NCBI RefSeq assembly: GCF_900660545.1
Contig: NZ_LR214986.1
Coordinates: 868,001 to 932,000 of the forward strand
Length of the DNA stretch: 64,000 nt
Source of the DNA: Mycoplasmopsis cynos
GTDB taxonomy: Bacteria; Bacillota_I; Bacilli_A; Mycoplasmatales; Metamycoplasmataceae
Reading direction: 5' to 3'
Part shown: one piece after another, positions 50,793-62,009 of the stretch
Numbering within the stretch: the stretch's first letter is position 1
How the letters are laid out: the number at the start of each line of letters is the position of its first letter
Made by a program: the position numbers and the translations under genes
The notes under the pieces: generated by a model
Seen by the model: only the letters and a program-made list of their open reading frames with translations
The model's database searches: none
What the model was told of the DNA's origin: nothing

Positions 50793-51312
50793 TCTTTAAT
50801 AAAAAGTCCTTACCTTTTTCAACCTCATATATAGATAAATCTTTTCAGTTTAACTGCCTCATTACCTCATATCCAATAACGCAAACAGAATTAGCTAAAT
50901 TAATTGAACGCATTTTAGAAACCATTGGTATTCTTAAACATTTCTCAATATGAGATGCTAGTATTTTTTTAGGTATTCCAGTTGATTCTGTCCCAAACAT
51001 TAATCAAATATCACTATTTTTTTTAAATTCTGCATTATAATCAACTTTTTCATATGTTTTTAAACCATATCTAGTTATATAAAAAATATTTTTATCAGCA
51101 TATTTTTTATAAAAATCATCATAAGAATTATGTATTTCATGTCTAATATCAGACAACATTCTACCTGCGCCATAACGGCGTAAATATTTAGGATGTAAAT
51201 CAAAACTAATCGGTTTTATAATATGTAATTTAGCGCCTAATGAATAGCATGTTCTAATAATATTCCCTGTATTCGGTGGTATTTCCGGTTCGAATAAAAC
51301 AATGTTTATCAT
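50764..51312 (-). CDS. trmL: tRNA (cytidine/uridine-34 2'-O)-methyltransferase TrmL
   Basis: A 182-residue minimal SPOUT enzyme methylating the wobble ribose of certain tRNA-Leu. The motifs are LFEPEIPPNTGNIIRTCYSL, LMFGTESTGIPKK and LRIPMVSKMRSINLANSVCV. One TGA Trp at residue 104 and another near the C-terminus. AAGGAGT ribosome site. First gene of the trmL-trmH-divIVA-rbgA-yigZ-pepA2 overlapping cluster on the minus strand. Confidence 0.93.
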
Positions 51313-51488
51313 TTTAACTCCTTTAATAGTTCATATTATAAATTATTATTAAACATTTATATGTATTTATAAAATAAATCAAAATGAGACAAAAAGGTAA
51401 AAAGTTACTTTTTAATTTAATTTTAAGCAAAAAAATAACTTTTTACTTTTTTTATAAAAGATAGTATAATTTTTAAAACGGAGGAAAT

Positions 51489-52454
51489 ATGAAAAAAATA
51501 AAAAAAACAATTAGTATATTAGGAGGTTCGCTTGTTTCAATACCAGTTGCGGCCATTGTGGCATGTTCTCCAACTGAACAAAACAAGCGTAAAACCAATC
51601 AGACAATTGATTTTACCGAACACGGTATCGCTAAACATACAGGTAGTGTTAAAACTAGAGAATTATTATTCCCAGCGGCTAAAAATGAAAATAAGTTAGA
51701 TGCAAATGGAATTTTTAATATTGGATTACATCATTCACCAGTTGAAGGTGTTCAAGGAGAGTGGGTTGCATTTGCAACAGAAGTAAAATCAGAAACTGAT
51801 AACACGCTAGTTGAACCAGTTGTGATTAAACAAGCAACTACAACAGCAACAAATGGAGAATTCCCATTAAGATGAAAATTTGAAGGCGAAAATAAACTTC
51901 AAGATGGAAGATTCTATACATTTATTTTCTGAAAGAAAGATGGAACAGAAAAAATCGTATTTAGCCCGGACAATATCAAAAATAGTAAAGATGTTTTCCC
52001 TGCTAAATTACCTGAGGGAACTGTTAGAAAAACCAATCAGACAATTGATTTTACCAAACACGGTATCGCTAAACATACAGGTAGTGTTAAAACTAGAGAA
52101 TTATTATTCCCAGCAGATAAAAGCAATAAATTGGATGCAAAAGGAATTTTTAATATAGGATTACATCTTGCTCCAGTCCAAGGTGTTCAAGGAGAGTGAG
52201 TTGCATTTGCAACAGAAGTAAAATCAGAAACTGATAACACACTAGTTGAACCAGTTGTGATTAAACAAGCAACTACAACAGCAACAAGTGATGATTTCCC
52301 ATTAAGATGAAAATTTGAAGGCGAAAATAAACTTCAAGATGGAAAATTCTATACATTTATTTTCTGAAAGAAAGATGGAACAGAAAAAATCGTATTTAGC
52401 ACAGACAATATCAAAAATAGTAAAGATGTTTTCCCTGCTAAATTACCTGCTTAA
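51489..52454 (+). CDS. Lipoprotein with an internal ~140-residue duplication
   Basis: A 321-residue lipoprotein: signal with lipobox (Cys26), a short linker, then two nearly identical units (from about residue 35 and 181) each beginning KTNQTIDFT.HGIAKHTGSV and ending FPAKLP. Each unit has beta-type segments (GEWVAFATEVKSETDNTLVE, WKFEGENKLQDG) and suits an immunoglobulin-like domain, though I recognise no family. The Trp of GEWVAF is TGG in unit 1 and TGA in unit 2. GGAGGAAAT ribosome site, own terminator. Surface protein of unknown role; unit number could vary by recombination. Confidence 0.88.
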
Positions 52455-52467
52455 TTAAGTCATTGAA

Positions 52468-52491
52468 AAAAACACACTATAGTGTGTTTTT
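52468..52491. terminator. Bidirectional terminator
   Basis: Perfect 24-bp palindrome centred between 52479 and 52480, A run left, T run right, between the convergent lipoprotein and tuf genes. Confidence 0.8.
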
Positions 52492-52508
52492 GTTTTATTT
52501 TTGAAAAA

Positions 52509-53696
52509 TTATTTAACGATTTTTGTTACTGAACCAGCACCAACTGTACGTCCACCTTCACGAATTGAGAATTTTGTTCCTTCTTCAACAGCGATAGGTG
52601 CAATTAATTTAACTTTTAAGTTAACGTTTTCACCTGGCATAACCATTTCACGTCCAGCTTCGAATTCAACTCCACCTGTAACATCTGTTGTACGGAAATA
52701 GAATTGTGGTTTATAGTTCTTGAAGAATGGTGTGTGACGTCCACCTTCTTCTTTTTTAAGAACATAAATAGCAGCTTCAAATTCTGTGTGAGGAACGATT
52801 GAACCTGGTTTAGCAAGAACTTGTCCACGTTCTACATCATCACGGTTAACTCCACGAAGTAATAATCCTGCATTGTCTCCCGCGATAGCTTCTTTAAGAT
52901 TTTTACGGAACATTTCAATTCCTGTAACAACTGTTTTCTTAGTAGATTTTAATCCAACAATTTCAACTTCTTCGTTTAATTTAAGTGTTCCACGTTCAAC
53001 ACGTCCAGTAGCAACTGTTCCACGTCCTGTAATTGTAAATACGTCCTCAACAGCCATTAAGAATGGTTTGTCATATTCTTTAACAGGTGTTTCAATATAT
53101 GAATCAACTGCGTCCATTAATTCTAATATTTTTTCTTCGTATTTAGCATCACCTTCAAGTGCTTTTAAAGCTGAACCACGAATAATTGGCGCATTATCTC
53201 CATCAAATCCATATTCTGATAAAAGGCTACGAATTTCAACTTCAACTAATTCAATCATTTCTTCTTCACCTTCTAACATATCAACTTTGTTTAAGAAAAC
53301 AACGATACGCGGAACACCAACTTGTTTAGATAAAAGAATGTGTTCACGTGTTTGAGGCATAGGCCCATCTGTTGCAGCAACAACTAAGATAGCACCATCC
53401 ATTTGAGCTGCTCCTGTAATCATGTTCTTAACGTAATCAGCGTGACCAGGACAGTCAACGTGTGCATAGTGACGTTTTTCTGTTTGATATTCAATGTGTG
53501 ATGTGTTAATTGTTATCCCACGTGCTTTTTCTTCGGGTGCATTATCAATAGAAGCATAATCACGAGCTTCTGATAATCCTTTTTTAGCTAAAACAGTAGC
53601 AATAGCTGCTGTTAATGTAGTTTTACCATGGTCAACGTGTCCAATTGTACCAACGTTAACGTGCTCTTTACTACGGTCAAAATCTAATTTTGCCAT
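52509..53696 (-). CDS. tuf: Elongation factor Tu
   Basis: A 395-residue EF-Tu delivering aminoacyl-tRNA to the ribosome. G1 GHVDHGKTT, switch regions with [13 protein letters not shown]3 [13 protein letters not shown]4 NKVDML, G5 GSALKAL, then domains II and III ([40 protein letters not shown]). No Trp by TGA. AAAGGA is just before ATG. It stands alone rather than in the rpsL-rpsG-fusA operon, with an unusually long (~130 nt) leader. Confidence 0.99.
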   Translation of the reverse strand: MAKLDFDRSKEHVNVGTIGHVDHGKTTLTAAIATVLAKKGLSEARDYASIDNAPEEKARGITINTSHIEYQTEKRHYAHVDCPGHADYVKNMITGAAQMDGAILVVAATDGPMPQTREHILLSKQVGVPRIVVFLNKVDMLEGEEEMIELVEVEIRSLLSEYGFDGDNAPIIRGSALKALEGDAKYEEKILELMDAVDSYIETPVKEYDKPFLMAVEDVFTITGRGTVATGRVERGTLKLNEEVEIVGLKSTKKTVVTGIEMFRKNLKEAIAGDNAGLLLRGVNRDDVERGQVLAKPGSIVPHTEFEAAIYVLKKEEGGRHTPFFKNYKPQFYFRTTDVTGGVEFEAGREMVMPGENVNLKVKLIAPIAVEEGTKFSIREGGRTVGAGSVTKIVK

Positions 53697-53700
53697 ATTT

Positions 53701-53833
53701 TCCTTTCATAATCCTATAATTTTATAATTTTTATGTTTGTTTTAGCGCTAAAACCAACCTAAGTCTAGCCTTTCATCTAGATCCTGTCCTTTTCCTAAAA
53801 CATATATTTATAATAATAAATCTATTTTATCAA
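53701..53833 (-). promoter_or_regulatory. Leader and putative promoter region of tuf
   Basis: Candidate -35 TTGATA (53828-53833) and a TATAAA (53807-53812) at a short 15-nt spacing. The leader holds a perfect 16-bp palindrome, GTTTTAGCGCTAAAAC (53739-53754), and a smaller ATCTAGAT palindrome, possible regulatory structures. Beyond it, 53834-54087 shows only AT-rich sequence. Confidence 0.4.
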
Positions 53834-54087
53834 AAAACTTTAAAATCGCTTTTATTTAAAAGTCTTATATATTTTAACACAAAAAAGCAAATCATATATA
53901 TTTTTATTATAAGACATAATTTATTAATAAATATAAATAATACTAAAAAATCAAAATTGTTTTCTAACAATATTCTTTTTCATTAAATAAAGTACGATTA
54001 TACTTCAAAAGATGAATTATTTAATATCTAAATATTAAATTAAATTAAAAATAATTTATAATATCAAATATTAATTAGGAGAATATA

Positions 54088-55242
54088 ATGAAACACATAA
54101 TAAAAGATTTTAAAATCGACGGAACTGAATGAATTAAGATTCAAAATGATGCATTAAAATTTTTAGAATCCAAAAATCAAAAAATTAATCAACAAGTTAT
54201 TTTAGATTATGCAGTCGATGCTTATGGAGATCATATTTTAAACAATGAATTTAAATTAAATAATCAAAAAATTAAAGAAAATAAATATTATTTTAGACCA
54301 ATTATTTTAAATAAAAAATTCAGTATCAATGAATTTACATTTCAATTAAAATCATATTATCTAGATGAAGAATTTACTAAAAATTTAAAAATAGATCAAT
54401 GCAAGAAAGTTCCATTTAGTATGAATCCTGAATATGAAACACAAATTAATGAATTCACAAAATCATACATCAATAATTTTAAATTTAGGGATAAAAAAGA
54501 AATCAATTCAGTAATAAATGAAGGTGATGTGGTCCATATTGAAGCGTTGCACAAAGGTACAAATCGTGTTAATAAATTTGAAATTATAGCATCAAGTGAT
54601 ATAAAAGATGATTATAAAGATGTTAATTATTTAGAAAATAAGTTAATTGGTAAAAATGTAGGTGAAACATTTACTTTTGAAGCTAATAAAGATGTATCAT
54701 TAGAAATTAAAATAGAAGAAGCATTCACTATTACACCAGAACCAATCACAGATGAAAATGCATATAAAATAGGTATTGAAGAATTGAAAACACTAGATGA
54801 TGTCAAAAAATACATCCGTAAATCTATATTAGAACAAATTATTTCAGAAACACTATTCGAATTTGGATGAAGGGTAATTGAGTCAATTAGAGAATCTAAT
54901 GAAAAAATTGAATTACCTGATGATCTAGTCAATAATGATATTGAAGCTTTTCAATTTGAATCTGACTTTGTAGGAGATAAAAAAGAAGTTGTTGAGGATG
55001 CTATTATATCATTTTTCTGATTTAACTTCGTTGCGCACACCTTTGACATTTCAATATTTAATAAAGAAATAAATTATGAAATTAAAAGAGTTAAGACATT
55101 TTTAAATATGGAAAATAATAATGATATAAACATTAGAAAGATTGCTGATGCAATTTTACTTAAAAAGCTTGCTTTAAAGATTTTAGAAGAAACCGATAAA
55201 TCATTTATAGAAAAATTTAAAGATTATATTGTTTTTGAATAA
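54088..55242 (+). CDS. Trigger factor-related chaperone
   Basis: A 384-residue protein with the layout of a divergent trigger factor. The N-terminus (KDFKIDGTEWIKIQNDALKF) and a middle INEGDVVHIEALHKGTNRVN strand pair suggest the ribosome-binding and FKBP-like parts, and the C-terminal two thirds is helical. The usual ribosome-docking GFRxGK signature is not visible, so ribosome binding is uncertain. AGGAGAAT ribosome site. No clp gene adjoins, unlike tig in many bacteria. Three TGA Trp codons are read. Confidence 0.65.
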
Positions 55243-55249
55243 AAATAAT

Positions 55250-55298
55250 AATTAAAAAACATACTAGTAGTTAAAATACATTAGTATGTTTTTTAATT
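55250..55298. terminator. Bidirectional terminator
   Basis: Perfect 17-bp stem (55250-55266 with 55282-55298), 15-nt loop. The right arm overlaps the rsmI stop codon. Confidence 0.8.
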
Positions 55299-56024
55299 TA
55301 CTTTACTAAATTCTTGGTATTTATTCTTCTTTTGATGTTTTAACTTAGGTTTCATTAAGCAAAGAGTAAACTCGCCTTTAATACTAGGCTTTTTCATAAA
55401 TATGCTAATTAAATTTGAAACAGAATCAAAATATCAAGTTTCATGGATTTTAGTTAATTCTTTCACTAAACAAATCTTAATATTATCATCAAAAACTTCA
55501 TAAATATCATTTAAACAATCAAGTAATTTATGTGGTGAAACATAATAAATATATGAATGATTTTCATTTATAATTTGTTGTTTAAATTCTTTTTTTCTTT
55601 GTTCAGATTTATCTTTTACAAAACCTAAAAAACTAAATGTATTACTAAATGCTGCGCCAACAAAACCTGTTATAACAGCACTAACACCTGGGATAATTTC
55701 AAGCTCGATATTTTGCATACGAGCTAATTTAATGATTTCAAATCCGGGGTCAGAAACACAAGGCATTCCGGCATCACTCACAATGGCAACATCTTGATTT
55801 TTATTTAAAACATAATCAATTATTTTCAATGAAGTAGTTTCTTCTGTAAAAGCATTGTATGTTATTAACTTTTTGCCAATAATTTGATATTTATCAAGTA
55901 ATTTTTGAGTTACTCTTGTGTCTTCACAGGCAATTATTGGAACATTTTTTAATATTTCTAAAGCACGAATTGTAATGTCGCTAAGATTTCCTATCGGCGT
56001 TCCAACAACATAAATTTTACTCAT
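55293..56024 (-). CDS. rsmI: 16S rRNA (cytidine-1402 2'-O)-methyltransferase
   Basis: A 243-residue tetrapyrrole-methylase-fold enzyme that modifies C1402 in the ribosomal P site. The motifs are VGTPIGNLSDITIRALEIL, IACEDTRVTQKLLDKY, VAIVSDAGMPCVSDPG and a YYVSPHKLLDCL segment. A TGA Trp comes after residue 196, so the standard reading ends early. The start overlaps holB by 8 nt; GGAGAA is upstream. Last gene of the dnaX-ybaB-recR-tmk-holB-rsmI operon. Confidence 0.95.
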
Positions 56025-56961
56025 AAATTTCTCCTAATTTAAGCAACATAACACTTTTTTGAATTTTAAAACTTGCATTTAATGATAAATTATTTAAAAA
56101 TTCATTAATATGTTTAACTCAAATAAATATTTTTGGATATTTTAAAATTAGAGAATTTATTTCACTTATTTTTTCAAAAAACTCATTTTTTATAAAAAAA
56201 TTGTTCCTATTATTTAATCCTAAAATGCACATTTTAATAAAACTTAATATAAACATAGTTCTATTCATATCTTCTTTATTTAAATCGTCATTTATGGCAA
56301 TATAAAATTGTGGAAAATAATTATGTTTTTTTGTTATTAAAGCCTTCATTAAATCTGTGTATTGTTTAAATAAATCTTGATACTTTTTTGAATTAAATTC
56401 CTTAGCTAAATCTAATGAATTATAAGCAAATTTAATTGCTACAGGGGTAAATTCGTTTGTTTCATTAATATCAAAATTTTTAATAATGTCAGCATATTCA
56501 TCTTCTTTTAGTTTGATATATTGAGCTCTAGAAATAATCGTTGCTAATAGCGACTTTGGATTTTTTGTTATTAATAAAATGCAAGTATTTTTTGATGGTT
56601 CTTCAATCTCTTTTAAAATTGCATTTAAGGCTTCATTTGAAGCAAATTCGATATTTTCAACAATAATTATTTTTTTCTGATTTTCTAAAACGGAAGCGAT
56701 ATTTGTACTACTAAAAAAATTTCTTAATTCTTCTTTTTTATGAACAGCTTTTTTAATATCAAAATAAAAAATATTTGGATAAAGATCATTAAAATCAATC
56801 TCTTTAAAAATGAATGTTTTATCATTTACCTGATTCAAAATTTGGACAATATTATAAATAACATTTTTTATATCCAATATTTTAGAAGCATCAATTAAAT
56901 ATAAGTGTGATAATTTATCAGTTTTAACAAGTTTTTGAAAATGTAAATAAACTTCTTGCAT
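56017..56961 (-). CDS. holB: DNA polymerase III delta' subunit
   Basis: A 314-residue AAA+ clamp-loader subunit without a functional Walker A, as in other delta' proteins. The family regions are SHLYLIDASK, KIIIVENIEFASNEALNAIL, KEIEEPSKNTCILLITKNP and LATIISRAQYIKL (sensor 1/SRC-like, changed to SRA). It loads the sliding clamp with DnaX and delta. Start and the tmk stop share one base (TAATG). The last 34 residues follow a TGA Trp. Confidence 0.88.
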
Positions 56962-57608
56962 TATAATTCTTTAACAAAATTCTTAAATTTTTGATTTTGT
57001 TCAAGTTTTTCCATTATATTATCACACACTTCATTCAAACTTAACATTGCATTAACAATGATAAAACGTTTTGGATCTTCATTAATTAATTGTTTATAGC
57101 CACTATATACTTTTTCATGAAATTCATATGTTTCATTCTCTAAGCGGTCTTCAAATAAACGTGATTCTTGTCTTCTTTTTTTTGAATCACTAGGTGTAGC
57201 ATCTAAAAATATTGTAATATCAGGAATTGCTCCATCTATTATTAATGTAGTTAGATTTTTAACAAATTTATAACCTAGGCCTCGCGCAAAGCCTTGATAT
57301 GCATAAAAACTGTCAATGTATCTATCGCATAAAACAAGTTTATTCTCCTTTATAGCTGGCCAAATAATTTTTTCTAAATGTATTCTTCTACTTGTTGAAT
57401 ATAACATCGCTTCAGCAACTGGCGAAAGGTCACTTTTATTATCTAAAATTATCTCTCTAATTCTTTCGGCCTCTTTAAGATCCTTTCCACCTGGTTCGCG
57501 TGTTTCTATCAATTCAAGTTTCGAATATTTTTGTTTTAATCTAATCGCGATTTCTTTCATTATTGTAGTTTTACCGCTACCATCAAGACCTTCAAGTGTT
57601 ATAAACAT
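56961..57608 (-). CDS. tmk: Thymidylate kinase
   Basis: A 215-residue kinase phosphorylating dTMP to dTDP. The P-loop is EGLDGSGKTT, followed by ETREPGGKDLKE (DRX-like substrate region), CDRYIDSFYAYQGFARG and a LID region RRQESRLFEDRLE. It lies in the usual mycoplasma/Firmicute order recR-tmk-holB. AGGGGT is weakly placed before ATG 57608. Confidence 0.96.
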   Translation of the reverse strand: MFITLEGLDGSGKTTIMKEIAIRLKQKYSKLELIETREPGGKDLKEAERIREIILDNKSDLSPVAEAMLYSTSRRIHLEKIIWPAIKENKLVLCDRYIDSFYAYQGFARGLGYKFVKNLTTLIIDGAIPDITIFLDATPSDSKKRRQESRLFEDRLENETYEFHEKVYSGYKQLINEDPKRFIIVNAMLSLNEVCDNIMEKLEQNQKFKNFVKEL

Positions 57609-57624
57609 AATTTACTACCCCTTT

Positions 57625-58215
57625 TTATTCTTTTGTTCTATTAATAAGTGATTGTTTAAGTGTCATTTCATCAATATAATCAACTGAGGAACCAATTGGA
57701 AGTCCAATTGCTAATTCACTTATTTTTTTTGCATTATTTTTTAAATATTTTCTTAGAACATATTTGATAATTTCACCATCAAAATTTGGTGAAATTCCTA
57801 AAATTACTTCATCAAATCCTTTTGCATATTCACTTAATTTATTAATCAAATCTATTTCTTTTTCAATTAAATAATCACTTTTTAATTTCTTACCAAATAC
57901 AAAATACTTTCCTTTGAAAAAATTAGCTTTTTCTATTTTATTAAGTATTTGCAGTGATTCGACTACTAATAATTTATTTTCTCTAGAATCATCTGTACAA
58001 ATTTCACATTCTTCATCATTAAAAATAGGATTAGTACACATTTGACAAAAAGTAGTGTTTTCTTTCACATTTCTAAATGCATTTGCTAATAGATTTACCT
58101 CTGATTCATCGGTTTCAAAAATTCAATAAACTATCTTTTCCGCTGATTTTTTAGTTATTCCTGGCAACTTTATAAGTCTTGAAATAAAATTATTGATCTT
58201 ATCTGAATTAAACAT
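57625..58215 (-). CDS. recR: Recombination protein RecR
   Basis: A 196-residue protein for gap repair with RecO. The N-terminal helix-hairpin-helix is FISRLIKLPGITKKSAEKIV, then the C4 zinc finger (FCQMCTNPIFNDEECEICTD) and a Toprim domain (NKLLVVESLQILNKIE, VILGISPNFDGE). ATG 58215 is needed to include the HhH motif; one TGA Trp lies at codon 35. The start comes 2 nt after the ybaB stop. Confidence 0.95.
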
Positions 58216-58217
58216 TA

Positions 58218-58508
58218 TTAAAACGGAAATCCACCAGGCATATTATTAGGAGTAAGTTCTTCTTGGGCTTCTTGGATTTTATCCATCAATTCATTAAATG
58301 CAACAACTAATAAATCTTGCAATAATTCTTTGTCTTCAGGGTCAATTAAAATTTCATCTAATTCTATATTTTGAATTTCACGACTTCCTAGAGCTGTTAT
58401 TTTAATTCCTTGTTTTTCTACTACAAATTCTTTTGATTCTAATTCTGCTTGTTTAGTTTCAAGTTCTTTTTGCATTGATTTAAGTCTTTTAATTAATTCT
58501 GGGTTCAT
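58218..58508 (-). CDS. YbaB/EbfC-family nucleoid-associated protein
   Basis: A 96-residue DNA-binding protein, always found between dnaX and recR. A helical start (MNPELIKRLKSMQKELETKQ), then EFVVEKQGIKITALGSREIQ and DPEDKELLQDLLVVAFNELM match the family. C-terminal glycine-methionine tail. It forms dimers that bind DNA. Start 2 nt after the dnaX stop. Confidence 0.92.
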   Translation of the reverse strand: MNPELIKRLKSMQKELETKQAELESKEFVVEKQGIKITALGSREIQNIELDEILIDPEDKELLQDLLVVAFNELMDKIQEAQEELTPNNMPGGFPF

Positions 58509-58510
58509 AA

Positions 58511-60484
58511 TTAGTCCTCTTTCTTTTTTTCAAAAAATGTTTTATAAATATCTTCCGCATTATCATTTCTTTTTGGATTTATTAATGTCGGAGGTTTGGG
58601 TTCAATTAATTGAAATGGAATTTTTATTTTACCATCACTTGTTCTAAATGAATTAAATTTTTCAATAATTTGATCTTTCTCATTAGAAGATATAAAATAC
58701 AAAGTTTTATATCCATCATTAAATAAATAATCAATATATGATTGCAAATTGTAGTCTTTTGCTTTATTTTTTAATTTTTCTAAAATTTCATAATTTTCAA
58801 CACAAAAAACAATTGCGTTTCTAGTAGCACCAATTATTTTAGTATTTTTTAATAGTTCTTTTTCTTTTAAATATTCCGAACTAACATCACTTGTAATCAT
58901 TTCATCATTACGTTTTAATGCAGCATATTGCTTTGCGCAATCACTTTTTTTATATTTAGCAAACAATAATAAGTTCAAAACATTATGCATATATTCTTCA
59001 TAAGTTTCTATCTTAAAGTTGTTATCAAAAAAATTGATTTCATTTGCGTCAATAATTTGTTCAGATGTATTTGCATCACTTTGTAATGATTCGATTTCGG
59101 AGGTCAAATCATTAATTTCACCTGTTTGATCGTTAATTTTAAAAAAGTATTCTTTTGTGTTATTTAAAACTTCTTTTGCATCATTAAAAATTTGTTCATG
59201 CTTGGGAAAATTAGTATCTTCTATTTTAATTTTACTTTTTAAAAAATTATCTTTTTTTGCTTGAACAAAAAAATCATCATCTACTTCTTCTTTTTCACTA
59301 ATTGTATTGTTTTGTTCAGGTATTATATCTTTTTTTATGGGCGAAGTTTCAATGTAAGGTTTTGTATTTTTAATAGGTTCTATTTTATTTTCATTTAAGG
59401 TTAATTCTGTTAATATATCCAATTTTTCAATTAGAGAAATTAATGCAATTTGTAACAATTCAAACGGAAACTCATGTCTAGATATCTTCCCTAAAACCTC
59501 ATAAAGTTCTTGATAGATTATCAAACTATTTTTAACACTTAATTTGAGCTTTAAACATTGCTCTAAATTAATTCACTTTAAAAAACTTCTTTCTTTGGTT
59601 TTATAATATAATAACCACTCCTTATTAATGTTTATTAAACCATTAATTAATCTACTAGCATCAGCACCATTTATATTAAACTCATTAACTTGCTTTATAA
59701 CACTTTTTATATCCCCTTTAATAAGGCTATTTAAAAGATTAATATAATTATCAATTGAAACGACACCGAAATTTTTTTCTAATCCTTCAAGTGTAATTTT
59801 ATTTTCATAAAATGAAGCCATTTGATCAGCAATTGATAAAGCATCACGCATACCGCCAGAAGACAATAAAGCAATTATTTTTAACGCTTCATCATCATAC
59901 TCTATCTTTTCATTATCTAAAACTTTTTTTAAATGATTTATGATTTCTAAATCACTCATTCTCTTAAAGTTGTATCTCTGCACTCTTGATAAAATAGTTA
60001 AAGGTATTTTTTGTGGATCAGTTGTAGCTAAAATAAAAACAGTATGCTTTGGTGGTTCTTCTAAAGTTTTTAAAAGGGCATTAAATGCACTTTTACTCAT
60101 CATATGCACTTCATCTATGATATAAACTTTGTATTTCCCATTAATTGGTGCTTGTTCAATTTTTTCTTTCAAAAATCTAACTTCATCAACACCATTATTA
60201 GAAGCGGCATCCATCTCAATAATATCTAAATTTATATCAACTTTTTTTAAACAATCATTGCAAGCAGCTGTTGAATCAACACTATGAACGCAATTCAATA
60301 CAGTGGCAAAAATCTTGGCTATTGATGTTTTTCCTGTTCCTTTTGGACCAGAAAACAAATATGCATGATTTATTTTTTCATTTACAAGAATATTTTTAAG
60401 TGTTTTTACAACATGTTCTTGTCCTACAACTTGTTCAAAACTTCTTGGACGATATTTACGATATAGTGATTTATATTCACTCAT
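58511..60484 (-). CDS. dnaX: DNA polymerase III gamma/tau subunit
   Basis: A 657-residue clamp-loader ATPase. Domain I has Walker A GPKGTGKTS, the Cys-rich zinc module (NCVHSVDSTAACNDC), Walker B IIDEVHMMS, and sensor 1 ILATTDPQKIPLTILSRVQ. A TGA Trp at residue 304 splits the standard reading. The C-terminal part (~360-657) is acidic and variable, where tau binds the polymerase. I saw no convincing slippery site for a gamma form. AAGGAG ribosome site. First gene of the operon to rsmI. Confidence 0.95.
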
Positions 60485-60627
60485 TAATTCTCCTTTTTTA
60501 ATTAATAATAATTATAATAAATCCCTTAATTTTTTTGGTATTGATTTTATTTTTTTCAGCTTTGCAATATTTATTTTTCATAAAATTTATTATTTTTTTG
60601 TTTTTAAATTAGCAAAAAATAATAAAA

Positions 60628-60642
60628 AACACCATATGGTGT
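60628..60642 (-). terminator. Rho-independent terminator
   Basis: ACACC/GGTGT stem around ATAT, followed on the minus strand by TTTTTTATT. Ends the small basic protein gene. Confidence 0.7.
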
Positions 60643-60662
60643 CAATAACTATTACGCAACTA

Positions 60663-60776
60663 TTAAGCGACAACAGCTTTATCTTGTCTTCTTTTATCTC
60701 TAGCTGTTTCTTTTGAAAGTTTCTTAGCTCTTTTTTCAGCGCGCAATTTGTTTTTAAGTCTTACTACTTTACGCAT
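60663..60776 (-). CDS. Small basic protein, 37 residues
   Basis: A 37-residue protein with 16 Lys or Arg (RKVVRLKNKLRAEKRAKKLS in the middle), a clear AAAAGGAAT ribosome site 6 nt before ATG, and its own terminator. It looks like a ribosomal or RNA-binding peptide, but it does not match L34, L36, S21 or Thx as I know them. Too short for standard gene finders to accept, but the signals are good. Confidence 0.6.
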   Translation of the reverse strand: MRKVVRLKNKLRAEKRAKKLSKETARDKRRQDKAVVA

Positions 60777-60953
60777 TTTAATTCCTTTTTAAATAATAAA
60801 TTGCTTTATTATTTTACAATAATATTAATTATTTAAAAATAAATAAAATCTAATTAACATAAAAATAACATTATCATCATAATATTTATTTTTTCGCTAA
60901 ACTTTCATATGTATAAAATAATAATTATGGCTCATAATATAAATAAACACTAA

Positions 60954-61634
60954 TTATCTTTCTTTTCGCTTGTAATTTCTCAAAAAGATAATAACTTGAA
61001 AAACAATAAAAAATAAGACGAAAGCAAAAATCAAAATTGTGATAAAAATTGCACTATCCCTAAAAAAAGTAATTGGTAATATTTTAATGATTTCATCAGT
61101 ATTAGGATTAAAGTTTCAATTAGTTTTTCCTGGAAAAAATATCTCATGAAATTTTCTAAATGCAAATTCAAAATCTCTTGCAGCAAAAATACTAATAATG
61201 ACAATTAGTAATAATAAAATTATTGAAGCAATAAAACCTGATTTAATAAAACTTATTTTTTGTTTGATTAACTTTGAAACTATTAAAACTAAAATAATTA
61301 TAAAAAGTGTCACTCCAAAAACGATAAAATTGACCATAAATAGTCTTCTAACATCTTCAAAATGTTGCATTCCCGATTGTGAAAAATCTAATTCGCCAGT
61401 TCCGAATTTTTTATTAAATATTAAGTAGTTAAATAACTCATCATAAGCACTTTTTAATTGGTTATAGTCCATTTGTCCATTATTAAAATCAATTGATTTA
61501 TAATCAAAGTGAGCTAAGTGATAATAATAAAATGGTTTAATAATAATTGGAGGGATTATTGAAAATGTAAAAATAAAAAATAATATCGAAATACTCAATA
61601 ACGAATATAAAAATAGTTTAATAAATAGTTTCAT
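60954..61634 (-). CDS. DUF1461/TIGR01906-type integral membrane protein
   Basis: A 226-residue membrane protein with four hydrophobic helices: one at the N-terminus (LLSISILFFIFTFSIIPPII), two in the middle (VNFIVFGVTLFIIILVLIV; FIASIILLLLIVIISIF) and one at the C-terminus, with an extracytoplasmic loop between helices 1 and 2 (DYKSIDFNNGQMDYNQLKSA). This layout fits the DUF1461 family, whose function is unknown. The end of the gene lies after a TGA Trp at residue 173. Confidence 0.75.
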
Positions 61635-61657
61635 ACAATTATTTTTACCTACTTTTT

Positions 61658-62008
61658 TTATTTTGTCTTTTCAGGAAAAATATATGGCTTTCCTTCAATA
61701 AATTCTTTTAAGTTAATGGGATGTTTATATCTTTTAGAAGCTTCTTCATCTTTTTTAAGGATTACTTCTGTTAGATCAATATCATTAATACTTGCCAGCG
61801 CAACAACATAATGAATAACATCTCATAATTCCTCCGCTAATGAAACTCCATCTTTTTTAGGCTTTCAGCCTTTTGAAATATTTATAGCCTCTGCAACTTC
61901 TCCAACTTCTTCTATTAATTTTGTTAATAGTCTAACACTATCATTACGATCTTTATATCTATTTTTTAAATACTCTTGAAGTTTTCTTATTGTAATTTCC
62001 ATTTGCAT
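61658..62008 (-). CDS. MazG-type nucleotide pyrophosphohydrolase
   Basis: A 116-residue single-domain MazG-like protein. The metal ligands are in TKLIEEVGEVAEAI and LAEELWDVIHYVVALAS (EExxE...ExxD arrangement). These enzymes cleave non-canonical or stress-related (d)NTPs to monophosphates. The start is ATG 62008, 1 nt after the der stop, with AAGGA inside der. Two TGA Trp codons explain why it is not seen in the standard code. Confidence 0.88.
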
Positions 62009-62009
62009 A

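Noticed and set aside
58511-60484. Programmed frameshift in dnaX producing a gamma form
   Set aside because: I found no slippery heptamer with a downstream stem-loop and early stop at the expected place; only an A-rich stretch at the very end of the gene.
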